64,000 nt of DNA from Bdellovibrio bacteriovorus. Lineage in GTDB: Bacteria > Bdellovibrionota > Bdellovibrionia > Bdellovibrionales > Bdellovibrionaceae. Location of the stretch: contig NZ_CP102930.1 in NCBI RefSeq assembly GCF_025558485.1, forward strand, positions 496,001 through 560,000. The letters run 5' to 3'. The position numbers and the translations under genes are program-made. Under the pieces are notes generated by a model. The model did not search any database. It had not been told where the DNA came from and worked only from the letters and a program-made list of their open reading frames with translations. Numbering within the stretch: position 1 is the first letter of the stretch; each line of letters opens with the position of its first letter. Positions 26,154-34,858 of the stretch are shown piece after piece.

Positions 26154-26738
26154 ATGAAATGCCCATTTTGCGGACATGCTGATGACAGAGTTTTGGATAC
26201 CCGAGTGCAGAAGGACGGAAGCATCCGCCGCCGTCGTGAGTGCCTCGAGTGCAAAGCCCGTTTCTCGACAGTGGAAACGATCATGCTCGCATTCCCGTTC
26301 ATCATCAAAAAAGATGGACGCCGCGAACCGTTCAGCAAAGAAAAAATCCTGAAAGGCCTTCAAGCCTCCTGCCAAAAGCGTCCGGTCAGTCTGGCACAGA
26401 TTGATGCTGTGGTGGAAAAAATCTCTGCCTGGGTTATCAACCGTGGCGAATCCGAGATCTCTTCCCGTCTGATCGGCAAAAAAGTGATGGCTGAATTAAA
26501 ACAACTTGATGACGTTGCCTATATTCGCTTTGCAAGTGTATATAGAACGTTCAAAGACGTTCAGGAATTTGTGGAGACTCTGGAAGACGCCGAACTTCTT
26601 GATTTTGTCGATGCAAGTAATCCACAATTAAGCCTCACAGCGATGACATTTGTTGAAAGCGAGAAAAGTACCAATCATGAAACTGACAGCAAGACGCCAA
26701 GCCCGCGAACTCGCCCTCCAGGTCCTCTTTCAAACTGA
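26154..26738 (+). CDS. nrdR: Ribonucleotide reductase regulator NrdR
   Basis: A zinc- and nucleotide-binding repressor of ribonucleotide reductase genes. The zinc ribbon uses C3, C6, C30 and C33 (KCPFCGH, ECLECKARF), then RFSTVET and the ATP-cone (KKDGRREPFSKEKILKGL). Family members are about 150 residues. This one is 194, with a polar tail of about 45 residues past FVETLEDAE, whose last 20 codons overlap nusB in another frame. First gene of the nrdR-nusB-ppsR run. Confidence 0.9.
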   Translation: MKCPFCGHADDRVLDTRVQKDGSIRRRRECLECKARFSTVETIMLAFPFIIKKDGRREPFSKEKILKGLQASCQKRPVSLAQIDAVVEKISAWVINRGESEISSRLIGKKVMAELKQLDDVAYIRFASVYRTFKDVQEFVETLEDAELLDFVDASNPQLSLTAMTFVESEKSTNHETDSKTPSPRTRPPGPLSN

Positions 26739-27084
26739 GTTTGCTCCGCAGATCAGCTACCAAACCTTCCTTGAAGTGTTTGAGCAGAGTCTTGACCCCG
26801 AAGTGATTTCCTACGCCGATCTTCTCGTGACTGGTGTTCAGGCGCAGAAATCCGCCATTGATTCCAAAATTCAAGCCTCCAGTGCTCACTGGAAAGTTGA
26901 GCGCATGGCGACGATTGATCGCAATATCCTGCGTATCGCAGTTTATGAAATGCGTTTTGCCTCTGAACCAATCAAAGAAAACATCGCCATCAATGAAGCC
27001 GTTGAAATTGCCAAGAAATACGGCACCTCTGATTCCGGCAGCTTCGTTAACGGCCTTTTGGATCAAGTCGGTAAGGCTCACTAA
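26677..27084 (+). CDS. nusB: Transcription antitermination factor NusB
   Basis: NusB acts with NusE at boxA sites to prevent early termination in rRNA operons. 135 residues with the normal opening ARRQARELALQVLFQTEF and closing AINEAVEIAKKYGTSDSGSFVNGLLDQV. The ATG at 26677 is inside nrdR (62-base overlap) and lacks a strong ribosome site, so it may depend on translation of nrdR. An in-frame start nine codons earlier is possible. Confidence 0.92.
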   Translation: MKLTARRQARELALQVLFQTEFAPQISYQTFLEVFEQSLDPEVISYADLLVTGVQAQKSAIDSKIQASSAHWKVERMATIDRNILRIAVYEMRFASEPIKENIAINEAVEIAKKYGTSDSGSFVNGLLDQVGKAH

Positions 27085-27536
27085 TGGCACTCAGCGTACT
27101 TTCCCAGGCCAGTGCACTGAATCCGGGTTCTGACCTGTGGATTGTGCCTGATCTGGAAAAGTCACCCTGGACAGCCAAGCTGGACTGGTATCTGAATTTC
27201 CAAGTCTGTAAATCCTCCCGCCACCACAACCCGACTTTGCCAGAGTTCGTCGAATCTGTTGTGCACGAGGCGGAGCTGGAATCCCCGCTAAAGCCCTCTG
27301 CATCCTCGGCTCCGCTGATGATCGCCTCTGAAAAACTGCTGCCGAATAAATGGGTCGTGGTTCTTCCGTGGAATGGGGACCTGACAGCATGGACGGCGGA
27401 AGTCTTTGGCATCTGGAAAAACCTGAAAGAGCCCACCTTGCGCATTTTCCTGCCACCTGGACAAAGTACCGGGAACCTGCAGATCGCGTGGCAGGCCCAT
27501 CATCCTTCACAGGAATTCACTGTCGTACTTGATTAA
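27084..27536 (+). CDS. Unknown cytosolic protein in the nusB-ppsR run
   Basis: 150 residues, no signal peptide or membrane segment, with four Trp in short clusters (LWIVPDL, WVVVLPWNGDLTAWTAEVFGIW). Start overlaps the nusB stop by one base (TAATG), so it is translationally coupled. I do not recognise a family. Confidence 0.6.
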   Translation: MALSVLSQASALNPGSDLWIVPDLEKSPWTAKLDWYLNFQVCKSSRHHNPTLPEFVESVVHEAELESPLKPSASSAPLMIASEKLLPNKWVVVLPWNGDLTAWTAEVFGIWKNLKEPTLRIFLPPGQSTGNLQIAWQAHHPSQEFTVVLD

Positions 27537-27582
27537 GTGCGTGTTTCTCCCCAGAATAAAATGATCAGCGTGGGAGAACGTC

Positions 27583-28137
27583 ATGGAAAAACTGTCGCAA
27601 ACAATCGTGTCAAAAATCACAAATCTGCAAAAGCGTTTGGAATCCGTTCTGGATAATGATTTTGAAGCCAAGGTTGAAGCCAGCGAACGCACTGCCCACT
27701 TTGAACCATCCCGCGATCTTTCACTGGTGCGCGGTCTTTCTTTAGGACTTCCTGAAGATCATATCGACCGTGCGATTGTGGTATTTTCCCGTCTGGCAAT
27801 GCTGTTTGACGCCGGAGTTCTTCTGGAGAACAACGATGCACAATGGAAAGCGCAGGCTTACTTCCATAAAGGTGCCACTCAGCTTTTGAAAAACAATTCC
27901 AAAGCGGTCTTGCGTCTGCCACCGATGAACATGCTTTCGGTTTTGACCACCAATTCAGAACAGATGCTGGGTAAACTGCAAATGCAGCATCTGGACCCCG
28001 AAAACAAAACCTCCTGTCTGTTGATCAAAGCCAGCCCTGATTTTGCGTTCCTGCTGTTTTCAGGCATGGCCGATCTTTGGTTGAAAGAGCATATCGAAAA
28101 TGTTCGTAAAGCGCTGATCAACGGACTTGCTGACTAA
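27583..28137 (+). CDS. Unknown cytosolic protein upstream of ppsR
   Basis: 184 residues, no signal peptide. It is mainly helical (KLSQTIVSKITNLQKRLESV, AIVVFSRLAMLFDAGVLLE) with no recognised motif. GGGAGAACGTC stands before the ATG. The stop overlaps the ppsR start by one base (TAATG), so it is co-translated with the PEP synthase regulator. A regulatory role near PpsR is only a guess from position. Confidence 0.6.
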   Translation: MEKLSQTIVSKITNLQKRLESVLDNDFEAKVEASERTAHFEPSRDLSLVRGLSLGLPEDHIDRAIVVFSRLAMLFDAGVLLENNDAQWKAQAYFHKGATQLLKNNSKAVLRLPPMNMLSVLTTNSEQMLGKLQMQHLDPENKTSCLLIKASPDFAFLLFSGMADLWLKEHIENVRKALINGLAD

Positions 28138-28979
28138 TGACGGACCCCCAAACTTACACCATTTATATTCTTTCAGACAGTACCGGTGAAACCGCCGCCA
28201 CCATGATCCGTGCGGCGCTGGTTCAGTACACCACCAAAGACGTCAATATCATCCGCTGTAAAAACGTGCGCACCGAAGCACAGGCTGAAGCCGTCATCGA
28301 AGAATGTTTCGAGCGTCGTGGAATGCTGGCCTACACTGTGGCCAGTCAGGGTTTGCGCACCAAGATCCGCGAAATGGCTTCGGGAAAAGGTATTCCTTAC
28401 TTTGATCTTCTGGGGCCTTTGCTTTCCACACTGGACACTTTCTTTGGACAACATTCTGAAGACGCCGTCGGCGCATTGCGTGCCGTGGATGAAAGATATT
28501 TCAAGCGCATTGAGGCGATTGAATACACCGTTAAACACGATGACGGAAAAACGTTTGCAGAACTGGACAAGGCTGACATCGTTTTGGTCGGGATTTCCCG
28601 CACCAGCAAAACACCTCTTTCAATTTTCCTGAGCCATAAAGGCTGGAAGGTTGCCAACGTGCCCTTGGTGCTGGACACACCCCTGCCAGAAGAGCTTTTC
28701 AAAATAGATCAGCGTCGCATTGTGGGATTGATCATTGATATGGATTCCCTGCAAAGAATCCGCAAAAGCCGTCTGGAAAAGTTCGGTCAGGACCCAGGCG
28801 GATCTTACGCGTCGATGTCTCACATCGCCAAAGAGATCGAATATGCAGAAAAAATCTTTAAAGTGAACAGACGCTGGCCGGTGTTCAACGTCACCGAACG
28901 TGCGCTGGAAGAAACAGCCAGTGAAATCGTGCGTATTATCGCCGCCCGACTGGGCCTGCCGGACAGTGTGATCTTCTAG
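28137..28979 (+). CDS. ppsR: PEP synthase regulatory protein (kinase-pyrophosphorylase, DUF299)
   Basis: A bifunctional enzyme that phosphorylates, and removes phosphate from, a threonine of phosphoenolpyruvate synthase or pyruvate phosphate dikinase, and so switches it off or on. The 280 residues show IYILSDSTGETA (9-20), the P-loop-like GISRTSKTPLSIFLS (about 152-166) and YASMSHIAKEIEYAEKIF, all typical of the family. Its target gene is not in this window. Stop overlaps the convergent gene at 28976 in CTAG. Confidence 0.9.
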   Translation: MTDPQTYTIYILSDSTGETAATMIRAALVQYTTKDVNIIRCKNVRTEAQAEAVIEECFERRGMLAYTVASQGLRTKIREMASGKGIPYFDLLGPLLSTLDTFFGQHSEDAVGALRAVDERYFKRIEAIEYTVKHDDGKTFAELDKADIVLVGISRTSKTPLSIFLSHKGWKVANVPLVLDTPLPEELFKIDQRRIVGLIIDMDSLQRIRKSRLEKFGQDPGGSYASMSHIAKEIEYAEKIFKVNRRWPVFNVTERALEETASEIVRIIAARLGLPDSVIF

Positions 28980-29368
28980 TACTTGAATTTGATGGTTTGG
29001 ATTTTCAAGCCATCCATTTCTTTAACAAAAGCCACATAGCCTTCGCCATTCTTTTTTTTGCCTTTAAGTTCCATGCAGTAGAACTCGGACTTTATTTTAG
29101 TTGGCTGAATTTTATTTTGCCCGGTGCAGTCCTGCAATCCGGTAAACTCGTACCCAATATCCAAAAGCTGCAACAACTGATTCTTCTCGGGTGCGACCAA
29201 GCCCGAGGCCAGATACCCACTGGCACAGGAGGTAAAAACATCCTGCGGAGTTCGCTTGGAACAAGCTCTGAATTCTTTCCAGACCTTGTTGGCCTCGCTC
29301 AACGAAGCTTGTGCCCGCATCACACTGAAACTGACAGTAACAATGGCCAGCACGGCAAGAAGTCTCAT
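28976..29368 (-). CDS. Secreted protein, unknown function
   Basis: 130 residues: signal peptide (LLAVLAIVTVSFSVMRAQA-S), then a domain with cysteines at ACSKRTPQDVFTSC, LQDC and FYCMELKG. The last is a YCMEL(K)G beta strand often seen in small secreted domains. It overlaps the next gene by four bases and shares CTAG with ppsR. No family recognised. Confidence 0.6.
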   Translation of the reverse strand: MRLLAVLAIVTVSFSVMRAQASLSEANKVWKEFRACSKRTPQDVFTSCASGYLASGLVAPEKNQLLQLLDIGYEFTGLQDCTGQNKIQPTKIKSEFYCMELKGKKKNGEGYVAFVKEMDGLKIQTIKFKY

Positions 29369-30396
29369 CGCACACCCTGACCTTTCTTTTCACCAAACAG
29401 TTTAAAGAGCAGATAGTTGGCTCCGCCCCCCATAACGGCCTGAGCAGTATCGACGACGTCCTTGGTGGTCATGGCCGAAGCCTTTTCCACCTGAGAAGTT
29501 CCGGTCCCCAGACAACGCGGGTGCAAAAGCAAAGAAGCAAAATCGCCGTTTTTGGATTTCATCTGCTCGCAAGGGCCATCCACTGCCGGGCATTTTTGCC
29601 CCCATTTGTCGGTGACTTTTTTTATCGCCTGATACATTTCCTGATTCGCATAACTGTTGCAGTTGATGGTTTCATCCATCGACGGCACAAAGTAGTCCTC
29701 GATTTTAAATTCCCGGTTCTTAACAAAGCGCCCATTCTTACAAACGGCAATAGCGGGCTTGCCATCAAAAAGATCGCGCCAGAAGTAAAGCCCCTGATAG
29801 TTGGCCGACAGATCGGCATAGGACTTCACTCCGGGGCGTTGCAATCCCCAGGTGGCTTGTTCCTGCATAACTCCCACCTCCAACGCCTTTTTTACTTTGT
29901 CTTTGGGAAGTAACGGGTCTTGCCCGATCATGTCCCAGTAAGTCGCCCCATGCGCAAAGAAGTGATCAATCTTATCCAAGCCGATATAAAAAATCTGACC
30001 GTTAATATCCACCTTATAGGATTGAGAAAAATAAAGGTCCGTATAAGGACGACCCGCACGGTAAGGGACCTCCTTGGCAGAACGAGGCCCCGCAATGGGT
30101 GCGTTCACGTAAACGGCCTTATACACTTGTGGCAAATTGCGATCCAGATCGTCCTGAACAAAGTCCAAAAACTTTTTCCGGTCACAACCGAACCTGGCAG
30201 GAAACTCTTGCAAATTCATATCCAGAACTGCATTAATTGCCTTGTTGATTTCTTCATTAGCGACAACTGCTTTGGTGTCGCGACGGGCGGAAAAATTGTC
30301 GGGCTCTCCCGCACTGACGTTCCAAGATAAGAGAAGGACAAATAAAAAGGCCATGGATCTATTATCCAATGGCCCTTTATGTTTGCCCAGACTCAT
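29365..30396 (-). CDS. Secreted protein, unknown function
   Basis: 343 residues. A signal peptide (MAFLFVLLLSWNVSA-G) is preceded by 14 extra residues if the first ATG is used; ATG at 30354 would give a tidier start. The mature part has the stretches GLDKIDHFFAHGATYWD (with two histidines) and CNSYANQEMYQAI, plus four cysteines near the C-terminal half. Neither a catalytic triad nor a known fold is evident. Operon partner of the gene ending at 28976. Confidence 0.6.
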   Translation of the reverse strand: MSLGKHKGPLDNRSMAFLFVLLLSWNVSAGEPDNFSARRDTKAVVANEEINKAINAVLDMNLQEFPARFGCDRKKFLDFVQDDLDRNLPQVYKAVYVNAPIAGPRSAKEVPYRAGRPYTDLYFSQSYKVDINGQIFYIGLDKIDHFFAHGATYWDMIGQDPLLPKDKVKKALEVGVMQEQATWGLQRPGVKSYADLSANYQGLYFWRDLFDGKPAIAVCKNGRFVKNREFKIEDYFVPSMDETINCNSYANQEMYQAIKKVTDKWGQKCPAVDGPCEQMKSKNGDFASLLLHPRCLGTGTSQVEKASAMTTKDVVDTAQAVMGGGANYLLFKLFGEKKGQGVR

Positions 30397-30435
30397 TGCC
30401 GGAACATCCTGAGATTCAGACCTAAGCCGCGCGCA

Positions 30436-30867
30436 CTAAGGATTCTCGCCGCGTTTCCCCGCCCAGAGCCACAATCCTTCCGGCCCTGCTTTTAGGATAA
30501 AGCGGTCTTCCATTGAGCTTTCAAAAGTCATCTCAAACATCTGCGGGAAATCATTCGTTGCCACAAAGGCCTTCACACTGCGGCCTTGGATCGCCACAAC
30601 TTCAGAAGGCAGGAAGCGAATCGTGCAGGTGGCTCTGACATCTTCACGGGCACATTCAATTTTCACACTTTCATCCGCCGTCAACCAACGGAAACGGCTT
30701 TCTGCACCCATGGCATCCATGAACTGCTGAATACGACCATAGGCCGCTCGTTCATTCAACAAAACACCCACTTTTTCAGCGCGATGAAAAACCGCCACGG
30801 AATCCGCCGCCGCAAAAACTTGTGCGGAAGTCATCATCCCCAGAAAAAATAAAACTGCTCTTTTCAT
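30436..30867 (-). CDS. Secreted protein, unknown function
   Basis: 143 residues with a signal peptide (KRAVLFFLGMMTSAQVFA-A). The mature domain has one likely disulfide (IECAREDVRATCTIRF) and several beta strands (SVKAFVATNDFPQMFEMTFESS). AGGAGG lies close upstream of the ATG. No family recognised. Confidence 0.6.
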   Translation of the reverse strand: MKRAVLFFLGMMTSAQVFAAADSVAVFHRAEKVGVLLNERAAYGRIQQFMDAMGAESRFRWLTADESVKIECAREDVRATCTIRFLPSEVVAIQGRSVKAFVATNDFPQMFEMTFESSMEDRFILKAGPEGLWLWAGKRGENP

Positions 30868-31039
30868 AAAACCTCCTGTTTGTCAGACTGCGCTCGCCCT
30901 TGAGAAATTACCCACTATTTCTGGAATGGTGTAATGCCCTTGCAAGACTTTGCCTGTATTCCCGCACCGTCGCACAAAAGCGATGGCTCGTGATCGGCAA
31001 CCCCCGCTACTCTTTCACAAAAATACCAAGGAGACACCA

Positions 31040-31306
31040 ATGAAAAAAATGTTTTTATTGATTCTTACTTCGTTTGCAATTGCCGGCACCGCCGGGGCGA
31101 CGGAGACCTATAGCTCGGCGCAGGATATTCCTGAAAATGCGACTATCGAGCCCATCTGGAGCCTTCAGTTTGAACGGCCAACCTGTCCCAAAGGTTTTTT
31201 AGTTTCAAAAAAATACTGCTGGAGCAAATCCAAGCATTGCTTTGAACATTGCGGCTATGTCTGCGTGAAAACACCCAAGCCCAATGACCCCAGCGAGCGT
31301 CACTAA
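31040..31306 (+). CDS. Small secreted cysteine-rich protein
   Basis: The ATG at 31040 follows AAGGAGAC and gives an 88-residue protein with a signal peptide (KMFLLILTSFAIAGTAGA-T). The mature part of about 68 residues ends with five cysteines in about 28 residues (PTCPKGFL, KYCWSK, KHCFEHCGYVC). An odd cysteine count suggests one may bind a partner or metal. No family recognised. Confidence 0.65.
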   Translation: MKKMFLLILTSFAIAGTAGATETYSSAQDIPENATIEPIWSLQFERPTCPKGFLVSKKYCWSKSKHCFEHCGYVCVKTPKPNDPSERH

Positions 31307-31341
31307 TTTAGACACTCCTGCAAGTTTTGCCCAGAGGATTT

Positions 31342-31370
31342 AAGGGGCTGGACACAGCCCCTTTCTGCTT
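31342..31370 (+). terminator. Terminator of the cysteine-rich gene
   Basis: Nine-base-pair stem AAGGGGCTG / CAGCCCCTT with loop GACA, followed by a moderate T run. Confidence 0.75.
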
Positions 31371-31385
31371 TTACTTTCGCCCTCT

Positions 31386-31847
31386 ATGTCTCGTCTGGTT
31401 CTTGCTATTTTGACTATTCTGATGTCTTTTTCTGCTGCGGCTTCATCCTGTGTGCCCAGCGACCAATCCTGTGACTTCTACGCATGTAAAGAGCGCGAAA
31501 ATGCCTGCGGACGCAAAGGCTACTGGCAAAACTTCGGGTATCCTTACTGTCAGAAATTTTTGAATGATGAAGTCCGTTTTTCACCTCAGTCCCAGATCTG
31601 GCTTCAGGATGTTCGCTATTGTTTACAGGACCGCATTCAGGAAGTTGCCGAAGGCACCAGCTGCAAAGATATGCACACCATGGCCATGGACAGTCACGTC
31701 AGTTGCTATGTGGATACAGGATTCTGTGATTTAACCTATATGGAGCAGATGCGTATTTACTGGTATTTGAAGGGAGCTTTGCGAAGTGCAGACACTTGGC
31801 GCGAGGCTTATCTTCTGAAACAAGCCTGCGCCAATCGTTTTAAATAG
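31386..31847 (+). CDS. Secreted cysteine-rich protein
   Basis: 153 residues: signal peptide (RLVLAILTILMSFSAAAS-S) and about ten cysteines spread over the mature domain (SCVPSDQSCDFYACKERENAC, PYCQKF, RYCLQD, TSCKDM, VSCYVDTGFCDLT, QACANRF), probably pairing as disulfides. No ribosome site precedes the ATG; the gene starts 15 bases after a terminator, and TACTTT at 31372 would give a nearly leaderless message. Function not recognised. Confidence 0.65.
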   Translation: MSRLVLAILTILMSFSAAASSCVPSDQSCDFYACKERENACGRKGYWQNFGYPYCQKFLNDEVRFSPQSQIWLQDVRYCLQDRIQEVAEGTSCKDMHTMAMDSHVSCYVDTGFCDLTYMEQMRIYWYLKGALRSADTWREAYLLKQACANRFK

Positions 31848-31852
31848 TTCTA

Positions 31853-33760
31853 TTAAGCGGCTTTCCAGCCGTCTTCATCCATTTCAGCGTGTTCTGACGG
31901 CGCTTTTGCCGTCAGAGTCTTGGCTGGAGCCGGCTGTTCGCCACTGCCATACACAACCGTATTCAGTTCATCCACCACATTCTTCATGATCGCTGCCTGA
32001 GAATTGATTTCTTGCGCTGTTCCTGCGATTTCCTCTGAGGAAGCCGCGTTGGACTGAACCGACTGATCCAGTTGATTCATCGCTTTGGAAATCTGCTGAA
32101 TCCCTGTGGACTGCTCTTCGCTGGCCATGGAGATTTCATTGTTCAGATCCGCGACTTTCTTAACGGAAGTTACAATATTCTTCAACATCTCGCCGGATTT
32201 ATCGGCCTTGTGCGTGCCGCGGTCAATTTTTTCCACAGATTCCTTGATCAAGCCTGTGATGTCTTTGGCTGCACTTGCAGAACGTTGCGCCAGTGTGCGC
32301 ACCGCTTCGGCAACCACCGCAAAGCCCTTACCATGTTCACCTGCACGAGCCGCTTCCACAGAAGCATTCAAAGCCAGCAGATTCGTCTGGAAGGCAATAT
32401 CGTCAATAACGTTGATAATCTCTTCAATCTGCTTGGAAGACGCAGAAATTTCGTTCATGGAGGACAACAGCTCGCCCATTTCCTTTTCACCCTGAACCGC
32501 TGTTTCTGAGGACTGTGCCGACAAGGATGCCGCCTGTTTGGCATTGTCTGAATTCATTTTCACCATGGAAGTCATTTCTTCCAAAGCCGCGACGGTTTCT
32601 TCCAAAGAAGCCGCAGAGGAACTGGAGGATTCAGACAAGGACTGACCGGCAATGGACAACTGATGAATTGCAGAGGATACCAGATCACCAGAGCTTTGCA
32701 GTTTATTCGCCAAACCACTGACAGAATTGGAGATCATACGCGCAATCACCATTACCGCCACTAGCAGAATGAAGATACCGGAAAGGGCAATCACCACCTG
32801 AGTCCACACCATTGCACTGGCTTCAGCCAGCACTGTGCTGGTGGGCGTTCTCACGATCAAAGCCCACGGTTCTTGCGTGTTACCCAGATTCATCGGGGAA
32901 ACCACATACAGATATTCCTGATGATCTTTTGGATCAACACCTGTGATCGTCAGTTCTTCACCTTTACTGATGGCCGCTTTGAATTTTTCAACTTCAAATG
33001 GATAATCCGCTGGCTTGGTGATCATCTTTTCATCGGGATGTGACACGTAATTGCCATTTGCCGTCACCAGATAAGCTTCGGAAGTTTCAAACGGTTTCAC
33101 ACCGTTGGCTTTGCTTTGGATGTCTTTCAACGGAAGGTCCACACCGGAGTTACCGACGAACTTGCCATCAACAAAGATAGGTACAACAGCGGAGGTCATC
33201 AACACCTGAACACCGTCAATTGGGTATAGGTAAGGTTCAACCATGGTTTCCTTACCACGCGCCTGAGGCACCAGATAATAGTCACCCTCACCGGCCTTGC
33301 CGTAACCCACCAACGGAGTCAAAGAGGACTTGCCACCTTCCCAGTTCAGATAAGGTACAAAGCGACCGCTGGCATCGTGACCTTGTACAGATACGTAGTC
33401 AGCATCCTTACCGTCCCAGGCATTGGGTTCCCACCCCGTCCAGGTGCCGATCAGGAATTTATTCTTTTCCAGAATTTCACGCAGAGCTTCGGCTACTTGA
33501 GAACGGCCTGTGTTGTTGCGCTTCTTAAATGACTCCAAAATATGCGCCATGTTGCGCGCAATATCCAAGCCCCGCTCGACATCCAAGCGCATTTCGGCAG
33601 CGTAGGCCCGTGCGGTGGCAACAGTTTTATCTGTCGCGGCTTTTTTTGCAGTTTCATGGCCGTTGCGAGCCATCAAAAAGGTCATCGTTCCCAATACAAG
33701 TAAAGCAATCAAAATAATAGGAACTGCCAACTTGACCTGAATAGAATAGTTTTTCTTCAT
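31853..33760 (-). CDS. Methyl-accepting chemotaxis protein with dCache sensor
   Basis: A 635-residue chemoreceptor. Helix 1 (about 11-29), a periplasmic dCache domain of about 270 residues ([45 protein letters not shown]), helix 2 (about 325-345), then a long cytoplasmic signalling coil with the tip [20 protein letters not shown]. No clear HAMP sequence separates helix 2 from the coil. The C-terminal tail is Pro/Ala-rich. The Shine-Dalgarno site GGGAG lies within a stable leader hairpin (see 33766-33808). Confidence 0.9.
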   Translation of the reverse strand: MKKNYSIQVKLAVPIILIALLVLGTMTFLMARNGHETAKKAATDKTVATARAYAAEMRLDVERGLDIARNMAHILESFKKRNNTGRSQVAEALREILEKNKFLIGTWTGWEPNAWDGKDADYVSVQGHDASGRFVPYLNWEGGKSSLTPLVGYGKAGEGDYYLVPQARGKETMVEPYLYPIDGVQVLMTSAVVPIFVDGKFVGNSGVDLPLKDIQSKANGVKPFETSEAYLVTANGNYVSHPDEKMITKPADYPFEVEKFKAAISKGEELTITGVDPKDHQEYLYVVSPMNLGNTQEPWALIVRTPTSTVLAEASAMVWTQVVIALSGIFILLVAVMVIARMISNSVSGLANKLQSSGDLVSSAIHQLSIAGQSLSESSSSSAASLEETVAALEEMTSMVKMNSDNAKQAASLSAQSSETAVQGEKEMGELLSSMNEISASSKQIEEIINVIDDIAFQTNLLALNASVEAARAGEHGKGFAVVAEAVRTLAQRSASAAKDITGLIKESVEKIDRGTHKADKSGEMLKNIVTSVKKVADLNNEISMASEEQSTGIQQISKAMNQLDQSVQSNAASSEEIAGTAQEINSQAAIMKNVVDELNTVVYGSGEQPAPAKTLTAKAPSEHAEMDEDGWKAA

Positions 33761-33765
33761 TTAAG

Positions 33766-33808
33766 ACTTTCTCCCGAAAAGAATCTGAACCTTTTTTCGG
33801 AAGAAAGT
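33766..33808 (-). promoter_or_regulatory. Leader hairpin that covers the chemoreceptor ribosome site
   Basis: On the minus strand ACTTTCT-x-CCGAAAA pairs with TTTTCGG-x-AGAAAGT: 14 pairs with one mismatch and a 13-base loop. The only good Shine-Dalgarno sequence of the chemoreceptor (GGGAG, ten bases before the ATG) is in the 3' arm. No T-run follows, so it is not a standard terminator of the upstream LysR gene. Confidence 0.6.
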
Positions 33809-33833
33809 GATCCCAAATGAATCCTACAAAGGT

Positions 33834-34739
33834 CTAACCTTTTTCTTGTTGGGCCAATGTTTGATAGAAGACCTCGACCAAGGCCTTGCTGTCAGAGTTC
33901 TTTTTATAATAGAACATCAGATCAATTTCGTAGTGCATGTCTTTAACGTACACACGATTCAGGCGGCCTGAACGCACCTGCTTTTTGATGGAGTGAGCCG
34001 GCAGAAAGCCCCATCCCAGTCCGGCCTCGATCACACGCTTTAAAGTCCCCACGTTGGAAGACTCGAAAATAGAGCTGACCTTGGCCCCTTGTGATTGAAT
34101 CTTGCCGTGAAGTTCGCTGTAAAACGCGGGGAACTCCTCGGTGAAATCCACCAAGGGGAAAGCGCCCATGTCCTTCACCAGGATCTGCTGAGGCATCTTT
34201 TCGTCTTTGCTGGAACCGACCAGCCACATTTCCTCTTTCAACAGGAAACGCTGCTCGCTGCCATCAAGCTCGGACGCAAACTCAGTTTTGGTGTCAGGCA
34301 GAATCAAAACATCGTACTGACCTTTTCTATATCCCTTGATCAGCTCTTCGCCACGATCATATTCAATCTTCAGGGTCAGCTCGGGATTATGGCGCATCAA
34401 GCGTCCCACAATGGGACTCATCACATGCAACCCCAAAGAGTTCAGTGTCCCAATTCGCAACTGCCCCTTCATTTGATTGCCGATGGATTTGATGGCGATT
34501 TCCGCCTGCTGGGTCAGATGAATGATTTTTTTTGCGTATTCATAAAGAACCTCCCCCTGAGGGGTGGCTTTAATGGAGCGTACGCCCCTTACCAGCAGCT
34601 CCACACCTAGATCTTCCTCCAGGTTGCGAATCTGCTGGGAAACTGCGGGCTGGGTCAAATAGAGCTTGTCCGCTGCCGCAGTCATGCTGCCCTCGCTGAT
34701 GACGGTCACGAATGTGGTCAGCTGATAAAGGTTCTTCAC
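33834..34739 (-). CDS. LysR-family transcriptional regulator
   Basis: 301 residues. The N-terminal winged helix-turn-helix is clear (FVTVISEGSMTAAADKLYLTQPAVSQQIRNLEEDLG, given in parts: GSMTAAADKL, TQPAVSQQIR), followed by the effector domain (about 90-295). It is divergent from the secreted protein gene at 34859, the layout typical for a LysR regulator and its target, with about 120 bases between them. Effector unknown. Confidence 0.9.
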   Translation of the reverse strand: MKNLYQLTTFVTVISEGSMTAAADKLYLTQPAVSQQIRNLEEDLGVELLVRGVRSIKATPQGEVLYEYAKKIIHLTQQAEIAIKSIGNQMKGQLRIGTLNSLGLHVMSPIVGRLMRHNPELTLKIEYDRGEELIKGYRKGQYDVLILPDTKTEFASELDGSEQRFLLKEEMWLVGSSKDEKMPQQILVKDMGAFPLVDFTEEFPAFYSELHGKIQSQGAKVSSIFESSNVGTLKRVIEAGLGWGFLPAHSIKKQVRSGRLNRVYVKDMHYEIDLMFYYKKNSDSKALVEVFYQTLAQQEKG

Positions 34740-34761
34740 AGGAAATCTCCCTTTTTTGCTC

Positions 34762-34791
34762 TTTGATCCCAGAGGAAATTGTTATTATACT
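34762..34791 (+). promoter_or_regulatory. Promoter of the secreted protein gene at 34859
   Basis: -35 TTTGAT (34762-34767), 18-base spacer, -10 TATACT (34786-34791). A seven-pair hairpin ACTTCGG / CCGAAGT at 34805-34823 follows the likely start point. LysR control is plausible, but no T-N11-A box was assigned. Confidence 0.5.
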
Positions 34792-34858
34792 TACTGCACA
34801 GCCTACTTCGGTGAAGCCGAAGTGTAAAAGCTTAAACCAGTACAGCACCGAGGTCTGC

